From DAOUBP01 sp034432655 (GTDB taxonomy: Bacteria > Chloroflexota > Anaerolineae > CG2-30-64-16): a stretch of DNA of 58,666 nucleotides. Made by a program: the position numbers and the translations under genes. The first letter of the stretch is position 1; each line of letters opens with the position of its first letter. The stretch is taken from NCBI GenBank assembly GCA_034432655.1, contig DAOUBP010000105.1, forward strand, positions 1-58,666, given 5' to 3'. The notes beneath the pieces were generated by a model. It made no database searches. It was not told the origin of the DNA and was given only the letters and a program-made list of their open reading frames with translations. This document shows, in pieces, positions 1 through 8,733 of this stretch.

Positions 1-304
1 GACGCGGGGATGCGGAGACGCGGGGACGCGGGGATGCGGAGACGCGGGGACGCGGGGATGCGGAGACGCGGGGAGGCGGGGACGCGGGGACGCGGGGGTG
101 CGGGGATGCGGGGACGCGGGGACGCGGGGGTGCGGGGGTGCGGGGGTGCGGGGACGCGGGGACGCGGGGATGCGGGGACGCGGGGACACGGGGACGCGGG
201 GACGCGGGGACACGGGGACGCGGGGACACGGGGACGCGGGGACGCGGGGACGCGGGGATACGGAGACGCGGGGACGCGGGGACGCGGGGATGCGGGGACG
301 CGCG
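1..304. repeat. Degenerate 8-bp tandem repeat array (GACGCGGG)
   Basis: About 38 head-to-tail copies of the octamer gacgcggg and variants (gatgcggg, gacacggg, gagacgcg, ggtgcggg) run from the window edge to about 304. Because 24 bp is three octamers, the array can be read as an 8-residue peptide repeat, but a good promoter lies downstream of it, so I treat it as non-coding. The same octamer recurs inside the neighbouring glycosyltransferase gene. The array may continue beyond the window. Confidence 0.93.
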
Positions 305-312
305 GGGTGGGG

Positions 313-341
313 TTGGCAAAATCGCTCTTGGAAAGTATAAT
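313..341 (+). promoter_or_regulatory. Sigma-70 type promoter for the glycosyltransferase gene
   Basis: TTGGCA (313-318), a 17-bp spacer and TATAAT (336-341) sit just after the tandem array. Transcription would begin near 348, leaving a short leader before the ATG at 370. This argues that the open frame upstream through the repeats is not translated. Confidence 0.7.
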
Positions 342-369
342 TTCGTTGATTCCAACGGTTTGTAGCGGG

Positions 370-1653
370 ATGATGGCTTTGCGTATCGCTTTAGTTGCTC
401 CGTTTGGGTTGCGGGCCAAAGGAACTGCCCGGGCGCGCGCACTGCCGCTGGGACGCGCGCTGGTCCGTCGCGGACACACGGTCGCCCTCTTTGTGCCGCC
501 CTACGACAGCCCGGAGGATGCCGGTCGTTGTTGGACCGAGGCAGGCGTCGAAGTGGTCAATCTGGCGTTGCCTGCAGTGGGTCGCGGGGGCGCTGTCTGG
601 CACTTATGGCTCGGCTGGCGGCTGTTTCTGGCTGTGCGCCGGTGGGGGCCGGACGTCGTGCACATTTTCAAGCCGAAGGGCCCCTCGGGGCTGGCGGGGA
701 TGATGTTTTGGGTGACGCGCGGGCGCGGGGAGACGGGGACGCGGGGAGACGGGGACGCGGGGACGCGGGGACGCGGGGATGTGGAGACGCGGGGATGCGG
801 GGACGCGGAGACGCGGAGACGCGGAGACTCTGACCCTCTCTCCTTCTCCTCATCGCCCAATCCGCGCATCATCGTGGATGCTGACGATTGGGAAGGGCCG
901 GGCGGGTGGAACGACGATTCGCGCACGGGTTATTCGGCCGCGCAACGCCGGTTCTTTGCCTGGCAGGAGCGTTACGGCCTGTCACACGCTGATGCCTGGA
1001 CCGTCACCAGTCATTGTCTGCGTGATCGCGCCATCTCCTTCGGCGCCTCTCCCGAACATGTTCACATTCTGCACAACGGCGTCCCTGAATCTTCCATCTT
1101 CCATCTTCCATCTTCCATCTTCCATCCGCCTTCCGCCGTCCTCTACACTCGCTTTGCAGGGGTCCAGCCTGCCGAGGTGGTCGAGATCTGGGGCCAGGTG
1201 CGCGCGCTGCGGCCGGATGCGACGTTGACCGTCCTGGGCCGGGGGGTGGCCGGGGAGGAGCGGGTGCTGGTCGGCGTGCCGGGGCTCGTCGTGCGCGGCT
1301 GGGTTGAACCGGCGGAACTGCCCGCAATCCTGGGCTCCGCACGGTTGGGGATCGTCCCCTGGGCCGATACTCCCTCCAATCGGGCGCGACATAGTGCCAA
1401 AGTGCTGGAGCTGATGGCTGCCAGCCTGCCCATCGTGGCCTATGCGGTGGGCGAGCTGCCTTTTACTCTGGGAGATGCCGGGCTGTTGATCCCGGCCGGT
1501 GACCGTGAGGCCTTCGTCCGGGCGGTGATCCTTCTATTGGACGATCCGGCGCGCGCAAAGGCGTTGGGCGCAGCCGCGCAGGCTCGTGCCCGCACGGCAT
1601 TCAACTGGGATGTATTGGCGGAACGGGCATTGGAGGCTTATGGAGCCGTGTGA
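370..1653 (+). CDS. GT4-like glycosyltransferase interrupted by in-frame repeat inserts
   Basis: A cytoplasmic or membrane-associated GT-B sugar transferase is predicted. The N-terminus (MALRIALVAPFG) followed by a Gly/Arg-rich loop is the usual GT4 opening. The C-terminal half has the family's ARHSAKVLELMAASLPIVAY segment, where an E-x7-E-like sugar-nucleotide site is expected, and the closing AFNWD. The start at 370 (or 373) is chosen because a promoter lies at 313-341; the open frame continues upstream only through tandem repeats. Two stretches are foreign to the family: about 40 residues coded by the GACGCGGG octamer array near 717-833, and a repeated SSIFHLP peptide coded at 1087-1130. 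Both keep the frame and fall between secondary-structure blocks. The 3' end overlaps the vanZ-like start by 14 bp. The acceptor and donor sugars cannot be inferred. Confidence 0.85.
   Translation: MMALRIALVAPFGLRAKGTARARALPLGRALVRRGHTVALFVPPYDSPEDAGRCWTEAGVEVVNLALPAVGRGGAVWHLWLGWRLFLAVRRWGPDVVHIFKPKGPSGLAGMMFWVTRGRGETGTRGDGDAGTRGRGDVETRGCGDAETRRRGDSDPLSFSSSPNPRIIVDADDWEGPGGWNDDSRTGYSAAQRRFFAWQERYGLSHADAWTVTSHCLRDRAISFGASPEHVHILHNGVPESSIFHLPSSIFHPPSAVLYTRFAGVQPAEVVEIWGQVRALRPDATLTVLGRGVAGEERVLVGVPGLVVRGWVEPAELPAILGSARLGIVPWADTPSNRARHSAKVLELMAASLPIVAYAVGELPFTLGDAGLLIPAGDREAFVRAVILLLDDPARAKALGAAAQARARTAFNWDVLAERALEAYGAV
717..833. repeat. GACGCGGG-type array inside the glycosyltransferase gene
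   Basis: About 14 degenerate octamers of the same family as the array at 1-304 occupy the middle of the coding frame. They encode a Gly/Arg/Asp/Thr-rich loop between the VFWV-type beta strand and the IIVDADDWEG strand. The length keeps the frame open. Confidence 0.9.
1087..1130. repeat. CTTCCAT short tandem repeat inside the glycosyltransferase gene
   Basis: Repeats of cttccat / cttccatc code for a duplicated SSIFHLP peptide between the HILHNGV strand and the next conserved strand (AVLYTRF). It is a second, unrelated simple-repeat insert in the same gene. Confidence 0.85.
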
Positions 1654-2044
1654 ACTGACCGCGCGCCGGGCGATCCCCTGGCACCGCTGGGTTGCAGCCG
1701 CAGCCTGGATGGGGCTGATCTTCTTCGTCTCGGCGCAGCCCAGGCTACCGCTGCTGCTCGACTCGCCCGACCTGCAAGACGTCGCGGGGCATTTCGCGGC
1801 CTACGCCGTCTTGGCCGCCCTGCTGCGTTGGGCGCTGGCCGGTTCTGGGGTCCGGCGGCCCGGCATCTGGGCCCTTGTGCTGGCGGTGCTCTACGCGTTC
1901 AGCGACGAGTTTCACCAGAGCTTTGTGCCGGGCCGCCACCCTGATCCGCTGGACATTCTGACCGATGCCGCGGGCGCAACGGCTGCGCTGGCCTGGGCAA
2001 AATGGCGGGCGCGGCGGGAGGGAGGCGCCGCCCCGGCCGGCTGA
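1640..2044 (+). CDS. VanZ-like family membrane protein
   Basis: The protein has 134 residues. It is a small integral membrane protein with about four hydrophobic segments and the family signature DEFHQSFVPGRHPDPLDIL near the third segment, followed by DAAGA. VanZ relatives confer low-level teicoplanin resistance in enterococci, but most bacterial members are uncharacterised. I chose the ATG at 1640, which overlaps the end of the glycosyltransferase by 14 bp (translational coupling), over an in-frame ATG 54 bp upstream that would add 18 residues without family similarity. It converges with the next gene, with only 3 bp between the two stop codons. Confidence 0.82.
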   Translation: MEPCELTARRAIPWHRWVAAAAWMGLIFFVSAQPRLPLLLDSPDLQDVAGHFAAYAVLAALLRWALAGSGVRRPGIWALVLAVLYAFSDEFHQSFVPGRHPDPLDILTDAAGATAALAWAKWRARREGGAAPAG

Positions 2045-2047
2045 CGA

Positions 2048-3925
2048 TCATTCACCTGCGATGAAGGCTCTGTAGTCCTCCACCGAGCCGCCATCCAGGC
2101 AACACTGGATGATCTGCCGGCCCAGCGCCGAGAGCTCTGGGCTCTGGTATTCGTGCAGGCATTTGCGGAAGAACTGTTGCAGCATCTCGGCCCCCTTGTC
2201 GTAAGCCTCCTCGCCCACCTCCGGCTGCGTTTCGACCTGTAACAGTCGGGTGGGCGTAGCGCGCCCTTCCACGTTCAACTGCAGCGGGATGTAGCCCAAC
2301 AGCGAGCAGCGCGCCGGCTTAAGCTGATCCGGCCTGTACTTTGCGCTGCCGCGTCGCGCCAGGTATTCGCGCGCGATCCACTGGGGCATGAAACCGACCC
2401 GCCAGGCGCCGATATGCTGGTTAGGCGTCAGGATGTATCGTGTGCGCGGGTTCTTGACGAACTGCTCCAGCAGGAGATTGGCCTGTGTGACGCGGCGGCC
2501 GGTCGCAAATGGCCAGTACGAACCTACCCCCTCGTTTTCCATCCCAACGCTGTCAACAATGCTGGGGTTGTCGTGGCCGCGCGGCACTGCCAGCCGCCAC
2601 AGCCAGGCCAGCGCCGGCGGCAAGACGTGGAACAGGCCGAGGATGCCGTAGCTGGGTTTTTCGCGCGTGCAGGGCGGGCAACGGACGCCCAGACTGCGGA
2701 TATCTACCGGGACCGGGCCGTTGATCACCCCGGGATAGACGTGGCGCGGGATGATCACGCGCGGGTTGGGGCAGCGCTTGCCCGGTGCATCTTCGATGTG
2801 TTCCCAGATTAAGGCCCGGCTGCCGGGCACTGCGTCAATGTTCAGGAACACCAGGGGTGTCGGCGGCTGTGCGGTGAGGCGCTCCAGCACCACGTCTGTG
2901 CCATAGTGGTCAATATGATTCACGCGCACAAACCAGCCATCCTCGGCGTCCATGATGTGCAGCTTGCCGTTGCCGGCATCCGATGGCGAACAGCAGAGCG
3001 CAATGTCATCTACCAGCGGATGCAGTTCGCAGGTGCGGGGGATCTCCAGGTGCCGTTTCTCGCCGGTGATCAGGTTGACCCCCAACAGCAGACGGCCATC
3101 GGCTTCGCGATGCACCTGTTCTAGCATCTCGCTTTTGCCGCCGCCGCTGGCGCCCTCGTGCATGATGGTGACCACGTTATCGTACGGCGTGACGACCTGA
3201 ACAGCTGAGCAGTGCGCTGCCACCCAGCCTCGCTGTTCGCCCAGGGCGATCAGCACGCCATAGACCCCTTTCTTGGCGCTGGGGCCAGGGTAGAGATTGT
3301 AGGCAAACATCTCGTGATAGTCCGGCCGCCGGTTGTGGACCACGATCTGCTTGCCGCCGAAATGGGTATGCCGGAAGGGAGGGGCAACGTAGATCACAGC
3401 TTTGGGCTGAAAGCTGCGCGACAGTTCATGGTACGGGGTGATACCCTGGAGAAGGGCCAGCGCCAGCGCAAAAAACGCCGTGTTTGCAGGGGTCAGCACC
3501 AGAGCATCCACCCCCATGTCCCCCTGGCCGGCCCGGAAGCCGAACAGGATCAGCGCTTGCGTCTTCAGCCAGGCGATGGTGGCCTCGCGTAGGGGCGCAA
3601 AGGGAGTGCCGAACCGTTGCTGATAGGTTTCTTTATCTGTGGGGAGGTCATCTCCGATCACCATACAATCCGGATCGCGCCGCCGCATGTAGGGTTCGGT
3701 GTAGTTAACCGCGATCCCGTTGCGCACACGGGCTACCGTTGCCTCTACGATGCGACCGCGATCGGGCAGCTCATAGGCGACCTCGAAGTAGCCCTGGCCG
3801 TTGGTGTTTGGGGGGCAACAGGACATGGCGAGCAGCTCATCGGTCGTGCTGGCGATCGTCAGCCCGGGGCATGCCGCCAGGATCTCGGCAACCTCTGCCG
3901 GTGGGTTGTAGGCAGACCAGTTCAT
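2048..3925 (-). CDS. DUF4914 family protein with a P-loop
   Basis: The protein has 625 residues, matching the usual size of the DUF4914 family, whose function is unknown. A Walker-A-like GASGGGKS lies at about residues 258-265 after a hydrophobic strand, and a following acidic region (HIMDAEDGWFVRVNHID) resembles the nucleotide-binding half of PEP carboxykinase-type kinases; that relation is my inference. The start at 3925 has GAGGAACC upstream, whereas an upstream in-frame codon would add 17 hydrophobic residues without a ribosome-binding site. It stands alone on this strand, between scpA and the convergent vanZ-like gene. No partner gene clarifies its role. Confidence 0.72.
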   Translation of the reverse strand: MNWSAYNPPAEVAEILAACPGLTIASTTDELLAMSCCPPNTNGQGYFEVAYELPDRGRIVEATVARVRNGIAVNYTEPYMRRRDPDCMVIGDDLPTDKETYQQRFGTPFAPLREATIAWLKTQALILFGFRAGQGDMGVDALVLTPANTAFFALALALLQGITPYHELSRSFQPKAVIYVAPPFRHTHFGGKQIVVHNRRPDYHEMFAYNLYPGPSAKKGVYGVLIALGEQRGWVAAHCSAVQVVTPYDNVVTIMHEGASGGGKSEMLEQVHREADGRLLLGVNLITGEKRHLEIPRTCELHPLVDDIALCCSPSDAGNGKLHIMDAEDGWFVRVNHIDHYGTDVVLERLTAQPPTPLVFLNIDAVPGSRALIWEHIEDAPGKRCPNPRVIIPRHVYPGVINGPVPVDIRSLGVRCPPCTREKPSYGILGLFHVLPPALAWLWRLAVPRGHDNPSIVDSVGMENEGVGSYWPFATGRRVTQANLLLEQFVKNPRTRYILTPNQHIGAWRVGFMPQWIAREYLARRGSAKYRPDQLKPARCSLLGYIPLQLNVEGRATPTRLLQVETQPEVGEEAYDKGAEMLQQFFRKCLHEYQSPELSALGRQIIQCCLDGGSVEDYRAFIAGE

Positions 3926-4193
3926 CGTCGGTTCCTCTGTGGTGTAAAAGGGTAAGCCAAAGAAAAAAAGCAACATCGCTTCAGGCCTATCTGAAGCAAC
4001 ATGGCCTCGGCTTCGAGGAGGGTGTCTATACGGTGACGGGATCGCCCGGCAAACTGTGTGTTTCAGGGTCGGGCGGTGGTTCTAAATCCTACCACATTTC
4101 ACATGCAGGGGCAAGACCGCTGCAAGCAGGGGACGGGGCATCTCGTGGTAACGGCGAACAGTTGCTGCAAGCGAGCGCAGGGGGCTCCTGGGG
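3926..4193. other. Intergenic gap without a gene
   Basis: These 268 bp between scpA and the DUF4914 gene hold a hairpin-plus-T-run (described separately as the likely scpA terminator) and GC-rich sequence with no conserved reading frame that I can recognise. Confidence 0.6.
3961..3997 (-). terminator. Possible terminator after scpA
   Basis: On the minus strand a GCTTCAG...CTGAAGC hairpin (3978-3997) is followed after eight bases by a run of seven Ts. The distance between stem and T-run is longer than ideal, so the call is tentative. Confidence 0.4.
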
Positions 4194-4979
4194 CTATACG
4201 TCCTCTGCGTCCCCGTTGTGGGGGCCGGTTTCGTCAGCGGCTGCGATGCGCGCGATCATGATCTCGCCGAAGGGCCGGTCTTGCGACACCGCGATCTGGC
4301 GGCGTTTGATCAGCTCCAGCACAGCCAACAGCGTCACGATAATCTCAAGGCGGTGGTGCGCCTGGCCCAGCAGGCTGCGGAACGAGACGCGCCCCCCGTT
4401 GGCGGTCACCTCACGGATGCGCCGGATCTGATCCTCGATGGTGAGGGTGAAGGGCACCACCAGGCCATTGGGCACGGCGGGGGGCTGTGTTTCCGTCAGC
4501 GCTTGAAACGCAGCGCGCGCAGCAGCCAGCAGTTCAGCCAGGCTGGCGCTGCCGACTTCCAGTCGCTTCTCCAACTCTGGCGGCGGTGCCAGGCGCAGAT
4601 AAGTGTGGCGCCCTTGTTCTTCCAGTGCTCGCAACACCTCGGCGGCCTCTTTGAACCGCTTGTACTCCTGGAGCTGGCGCGCCAGTGCGGCGGCCGGATC
4701 TTCCTCCTCCTCTTCGGCGGGCTCGGGCGGCCGGGGAAGCAGCAAACGCGATTTGATCCAGACCAGGCGCACAGCCATGACCAGGAAGTCGGCCAACACA
4801 TCTGCGCTGACCTCGTGCATCTGGCGCACGTGGGCCAGAAACTGATCGGCCACCTGCGCCACCGAGACGGCGCTGATGTCGAGCTTCTCGCGTTCGATCA
4901 GTTGGAGCAACAGGTCCAGCGGCCCCTCGAAGACGGGCAGCTGTACCTGATAGGCTTCACCGCGCAGGCTACTGAGCAT
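4194..4979 (-). CDS. scpA: Segregation and condensation protein A
   Basis: ScpA is the kleisin subunit that bridges the SMC dimer in chromosome condensation. The N-terminal motif YQVQLPVFEGPLDLLLQLIE and the following DISAVSVAQVADQFL are diagnostic. The middle is a variable charged linker (EEEEEDPAAALARQL) and the C-terminus is a winged-helix domain ending in a region rich in VTLLAVLELIKRRQIAV. The length is about 261 residues. The ATG at 4979 is preferred; a GTG at 4991 is also possible, and either start overlaps the 3' end of panE, so the two genes are coupled. The usual partner scpB is not in the window. Confidence 0.95.
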   Translation of the reverse strand: MLSSLRGEAYQVQLPVFEGPLDLLLQLIEREKLDISAVSVAQVADQFLAHVRQMHEVSADVLADFLVMAVRLVWIKSRLLLPRPPEPAEEEEEDPAAALARQLQEYKRFKEAAEVLRALEEQGRHTYLRLAPPPELEKRLEVGSASLAELLAAARAAFQALTETQPPAVPNGLVVPFTLTIEDQIRRIREVTANGGRVSFRSLLGQAHHRLEIIVTLLAVLELIKRRQIAVSQDRPFGEIMIARIAAADETGPHNGDAEDV

Positions 4980-5901
4980 GGCCCCGGGCACGCAGTTCTT
5001 GCGGCAACAAAGCGGCGTAGAAGAAACGAAATGCCGGTGTAGGCACGCCCAGCTCCCCGCCCAGGCGCACTATGACTCCGATCAGGGATTCCAGCTCGGA
5101 AGGTTTGCCGTCCAGGATGTCGCGCTGCATGGACGCGGTCTGCCCGGGCGCCATGTTATCGCAAAACGCCATGGTCTTCGGCACGATGTCGGGGTCTAGC
5201 GCCACGCCGGCTGCCCGCGCCACCGCCTCCACCTCCAGCATGGCGTCTTGCAGCAGGCCGCGCGTCTCGGGGCAGCCCATGATCTCGCCGGCCGGCACCC
5301 TGGCGACCGCGCCGACGCCGCTGAAAGGCGCGATGAAGATGAATTTGGTCCAGCGCGCTTTTTGGATGTCGGCAGTGGCCTCAGCCTGCGCGCCGGCCGC
5401 GGCCAGGGCGCCGACGATGGCCTCGACCCGCGGGCTGACCGGCCCGTTCAGTTCGCCGACGATCACGCGGCGGAACTGGCTGACCTGCTTGATGCGGCCC
5501 GGCGCGGCGATCATGCTGCCCACGTAACACAATCCGCCCAGCACCGGCCCGGGACCGAGGATCGCGGCCGTGCGTTCGGACGCATCAATGCCGTTGTGTA
5601 ACGGCAGGACGGCCGTCGCAGGGCCCACCAGGGGGCGCATGGCCTGCGCAGCCGCTTCGATCTGATACGTCTTGGTGGCGAACAGGACGAAATCTACCGG
5701 CCCTACGGTGGCCGGGTCATCGGTGGCCTGGGCGGGGAAGACCCGGAAGTCGCCGTGGACGCTTTCAACCGTCAGGCCGTGCTGACGGATCGCTTCCAGG
5801 TGTGCCCCGCGCGCGATAAAGGTCACGTCGTGGCCGGCGTGAGCCAGCAGGCCCCCGAAGTAGCCGCCGACCCCGCCGCTGCCCATGATGGCGATACGCA
5901 T
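4969..5901 (-). CDS. panE: 2-dehydropantoate 2-reductase (ketopantoate reductase)
   Basis: This enzyme makes the NADPH-dependent reduction of ketopantoate to pantoate in coenzyme A synthesis, in the cytoplasm. At 310 residues it has the expected length. The N-terminus MRIAIMGSGGVGGYFGGLLA is the dinucleotide-binding loop; FIARGAHLEAIRQHGL and VKTYQ-like FATKTYQ follow, and the KARWTKFIF segment carries the lysine expected for catalysis. A strong GAGGAGAG ribosome-binding site precedes the ATG. It is upstream of and overlaps scpA. Family members sometimes act on other 2-keto acids, so the substrate is probable rather than proved. Confidence 0.88.
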   Translation of the reverse strand: MRIAIMGSGGVGGYFGGLLAHAGHDVTFIARGAHLEAIRQHGLTVESVHGDFRVFPAQATDDPATVGPVDFVLFATKTYQIEAAAQAMRPLVGPATAVLPLHNGIDASERTAAILGPGPVLGGLCYVGSMIAAPGRIKQVSQFRRVIVGELNGPVSPRVEAIVGALAAAGAQAEATADIQKARWTKFIFIAPFSGVGAVARVPAGEIMGCPETRGLLQDAMLEVEAVARAAGVALDPDIVPKTMAFCDNMAPGQTASMQRDILDGKPSELESLIGVIVRLGGELGVPTPAFRFFYAALLPQELRARGHAQ

Positions 5902-5969
5902 GCTCTCTCCTCAACTTGAAGACTCGAACGCCGGGGCTTGCCCCGGGCATCACGCTTTGGCTTATGGAG

Positions 5970-6590
5970 TCACTTCCCTTTTTGTTTTCGTTTCTCCAGT
6001 GCGATGCGCGCGTAACGGGCGTACTCGGTGGCCGGCCACGTCTCCAACACCGCATTGAACTCCAACACGGCCTGGGCGTCCAACCCCTGACGTTGATAGG
6101 CCACGCCCAGGTTGTAATGACAGGCCGATTCGGTGCGGACGCCCAGATAGCCGCTGCCCGCGGCTGCCAGCACCTGGCGGAAGGTATCTATGGCCTCTCC
6201 CAACCGGTTGCAATGGAGGGCGAGCACGCCCTGGTTCAGCAGGATGAGGAGACGGCTGGCGTCATCGGGCCCAAGACGGTGGGCCAGGGCGTATATTCTG
6301 GCGGCCGTGGCATGGTTGCCGCGGCGGGCCAGAAAATTGGCCACGTCAACCAGCAGCCGCACACGCATGGTGATCAGGTAGAGCACAAGCACGAAAAGCG
6401 CCGGATTGACAGGTATGTTGCTTGCCAGGGTCAGGCCGACGGCCAAGGCGGTTAGCACAATGGCCTCAACTGCAAAGCGCAAGGAGATCCCCTCCCGGCG
6501 GAACAGCGAAAGCGCGCCGAAGAAGAGGATGTACAGCAAACCCACCAGGGCGATCAAAAGATGAGGAGCCACTGCCGCCTCCGCAGACAC
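5970..6590 (-). CDS. Membrane-anchored TPR protein
   Basis: The protein has about 206 residues: two or three hydrophobic segments near the N-terminus (LLIALVGLLYILFFGAL; AIVLTALAVGLTLAS; ALFVLVLYLI), then about three tetratricopeptide repeats (for example CHYNLGVAYQRQGLDAQAVLEF). A scaffold role is likely, but no partner is evident. I place the start at the GTG at 6590 because a good minus-strand promoter (6604-6632) lies inside any longer frame. That makes the transcript nearly leaderless. An internal ATG would remove the first membrane segments and is less likely. Confidence 0.65.
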   Translation of the reverse strand: MSAEAAVAPHLLIALVGLLYILFFGALSLFRREGISLRFAVEAIVLTALAVGLTLASNIPVNPALFVLVLYLITMRVRLLVDVANFLARRGNHATAARIYALAHRLGPDDASRLLILLNQGVLALHCNRLGEAIDTFRQVLAAAGSGYLGVRTESACHYNLGVAYQRQGLDAQAVLEFNAVLETWPATEYARYARIALEKRKQKGK

Positions 6591-6603
6591 GAAATTCAAA
6601 AAA

Positions 6604-6632
6604 AGTATACCGTTCTTCACACGATTAAGCAA
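6604..6632 (-). promoter_or_regulatory. Promoter for the TPR gene
   Basis: Read on the minus strand: TTGCTT (6627-6632), a 17-bp spacer, TATACT (6604-6609). The predicted start of transcription is about 7-8 bases before the GTG at 6590. Confidence 0.6.
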
Positions 6633-6641
6633 TTTACTCTC

Positions 6642-6671
6642 TTGACTTTTGGGCGAGTTTGGTGCTAGAAT
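6642..6671 (+). promoter_or_regulatory. Promoter for cstA
   Basis: TTGACT (6642-6647), an 18-bp spacer and TAGAAT (6666-6671) form the divergent partner of the TPR promoter. The leader to the cstA start codon is about 220 nt, long enough to hold regulatory structure, though I recognise no known element in it. Confidence 0.6.
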
Positions 6672-6895
6672 TGTAACATCACTTACTGAGCCAATGGTCA
6701 ACCTTCTTCCCCGTAGAGCACAAGATGGCAGGGTTCGGTTTTGCGCTGGGGATCGGGCGCCAGCTTTGGCCGTTGGACTTTCTTGTGAAGGGAGGTGGTC
6801 ATTCCCAGGCAGTGGGCCTTACCTGTTTATGCTGATCACAATTGTCCGTTATTTGCATGCTTCAGTCTGCAGATGGCTCTCAGGAGGGGCTGACC

Positions 6896-8659
6896 ATGAA
6901 TGCTTTGGGAGTTCTTTTGATCAGCATTTTGGCGTTAGTGGCCGGCTATTGGCTGTATGCCCGGAGCATTAACCGCACCGTGATCCAGCCAGACGACAAG
7001 CGGGCCACGCCGGCGAAGATGTACATGGACGGGGTAGATTTCACCCCTGCCAATCGCAACGTTCTTTTCGGTTATCAGTTCAAATCCATCGCGGCCCTGG
7101 GGCCGATCCTGGGGCCGATCATCGCAGTGCAGTGGGGCTGGCTCCCGGCCCTCTTGTGGATCGTCCTGGGCACTTTCTTCATCGGTTGGGTACAGGACTA
7201 CACCAGCATCATCATGGGCGTGCGCGAAGAGGGGCAGTCCTTCGGCGCCCTCAGCTATCGCTTGATCTCCCCCCGCTCGCGCGCCATCCTGATCACCTTC
7301 ATCTATTTCTATCTGTGGCTGATCATGGGCGCGTTCGGCGTTCAGGTCGGCTTCAGTTTGCTCACCAACCCCGCAGTGCCGCTCGGCGTGATCATTGTGA
7401 TCCTGGTGGGCGTGCTGGCCGGCCAGATGACCTACAAGTGGAAGCAGGACATCATCCTGACCTCGGTGGTGACGGTGGTGCTGGCGTTCCTGGGCATCTG
7501 GCTTGGTACCACGCAGGCAGCCCGTGACCTGTTTGCGGCCATTCTGGGCATCGCCGGCGGCAAGGCCAGCCCGGTGCTCTTCCTGCAGGTGACACAGGCG
7601 AAGTTCGTCGGCAGCCTGCTGGTCGTGATCATCTGCTACTTCGGCGCGGTGCTGCCCATCTGGCGCTGGGCGCAGCCCATCAACTACGTGGCGTTCTGGA
7701 TCGTCTTCGCTGGCATCCTGGGCGGCATCCTGGGCCTGTTGATCTGGCGGCCCGGCATGGGCGACTTCCCGGCATTCACCAAATTCACCATCGGCATCGG
7801 CCCGCTCTGGCCCATGCTGTTCGTGACCATCGCGTGCGGCGCGATCTCCGGCTGGCACAGCCTGGTGTCCTCGTCGGGCACGGCGCGACAGCTTGAGAAG
7901 GAGACGGACGCGCTCTACGTGGGCGGCGGCGCGATGTTCCTGGAAATGGTGTTCGCCACTGTAGCCTTCCTGACCGCGACCGTGGCGTTCGGCAGCTACC
8001 AGGGCTATGTGGATGCCGGCGGCGGGGCCCAGGCGGCCAAGGTGTTCTCCGTGGGCCTGGCAACCTTCATGAACAAGTGGGGCCTGTCCACCACATTCGG
8101 CACGGCCTACGGTTCGGTCTTCTTGACCCTGATGGCGCTGACCATCATGTACCTGGTGGTGCGTTTCATGCGCGTGGCCAGCGCCGAGGCGTTGGGCGAT
8201 CGCTTCCCGATCATCAAGAACGTCCATGTCGGCACCATCATCGCTCTGGCCTTGACCCTGGCGCTCATCTGGCTGGTGCCGTTCCTGCAGATCTGGGCAG
8301 TGTTCGGCGCGGCCAACCAGCTCATGGCGTCGTTGGCGCTGCTGTTGGTGACGGCCTGGCTGATGTCGAAGGGGAAGCAGTATCTGTGGACGCTGATCCC
8401 CTTCATCTTTATGTTTGTGACGACGATTGCGGCCTTGCTGTACAAGGCCTATGAGGCGTTCTTCATCTTCCTGCCCAGAACGGCCGATCCGGCCAAGTGG
8501 AAGATCGCCAATGTGGCCGAGTACACGGCGGCGCAGGTGATCATCGGTCTGGTCGCGCTGATCCTGGTGGTGGCGGCGCTCTTCCTGGCCTGGGACGGCG
8601 TCAAGGCGCTGTGGCGCTATCGAACGCAGATGGTGGCCAAGGCGGGCGCGCGAGCGTGA
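6896..8659 (+). CDS. cstA: CstA family carbon starvation / peptide-pyruvate transporter
   Basis: The protein has 587 residues and many transmembrane segments. The signature YMDGVDFTPANRNVLFGYQF near residues 42-61 and the GPILGPIIAVQWGWLPALLW segment are characteristic of the CstA family, whose known members import peptides or pyruvate. A strong CAGGAGG ribosome-binding site lies at 6882-6888 before the ATG. It is the first gene of a co-directional run leading into the thioredoxin-like/ATPase cassette, but a hairpin at 8668-8716 may separate it from those genes. The length is shorter than E. coli CstA (about 700 aa) and closer to the compact family members. Confidence 0.92.
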   Translation: MNALGVLLISILALVAGYWLYARSINRTVIQPDDKRATPAKMYMDGVDFTPANRNVLFGYQFKSIAALGPILGPIIAVQWGWLPALLWIVLGTFFIGWVQDYTSIIMGVREEGQSFGALSYRLISPRSRAILITFIYFYLWLIMGAFGVQVGFSLLTNPAVPLGVIIVILVGVLAGQMTYKWKQDIILTSVVTVVLAFLGIWLGTTQAARDLFAAILGIAGGKASPVLFLQVTQAKFVGSLLVVIICYFGAVLPIWRWAQPINYVAFWIVFAGILGGILGLLIWRPGMGDFPAFTKFTIGIGPLWPMLFVTIACGAISGWHSLVSSSGTARQLEKETDALYVGGGAMFLEMVFATVAFLTATVAFGSYQGYVDAGGGAQAAKVFSVGLATFMNKWGLSTTFGTAYGSVFLTLMALTIMYLVVRFMRVASAEALGDRFPIIKNVHVGTIIALALTLALIWLVPFLQIWAVFGAANQLMASLALLLVTAWLMSKGKQYLWTLIPFIFMFVTTIAALLYKAYEAFFIFLPRTADPAKWKIANVAEYTAAQVIIGLVALILVVAALFLAWDGVKALWRYRTQMVAKAGARA

Positions 8660-8667
8660 TCGGGGAC

Positions 8668-8716
8668 AAGGTTAAGGCTGAGGTTAGGGTTACGACTCAG
8701 CCTCAGCCTTGACCTT
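8668..8716 (+). repeat. Inverted repeat after cstA built from a simple repeat
   Basis: The arms aaggttaaggctgagg and cctcagccttgacctt pair with one mismatch around an 17-nt loop. It could weaken readthrough from cstA, but only short T-rich sequence follows. The wording (aaggctgaggttagggtta) is typical of the degenerate simple repeats found throughout this window. Confidence 0.6.
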
Positions 8717-8733
8717 AATTTGAGGCTGTGCTG

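Noticed and set aside
10..369. A reading frame extending the glycosyltransferase upstream through the octamer array
   Set aside because: A promoter lies at 313-341, downstream of the array; the extra 120 residues are only repeat peptide, and GT4 enzymes start as the ATG at 370 predicts.
6935..8227. Minus-strand open frame opposite cstA
   Set aside because: A His/Asp/Gln-rich shadow of the membrane protein gene, with no motif.
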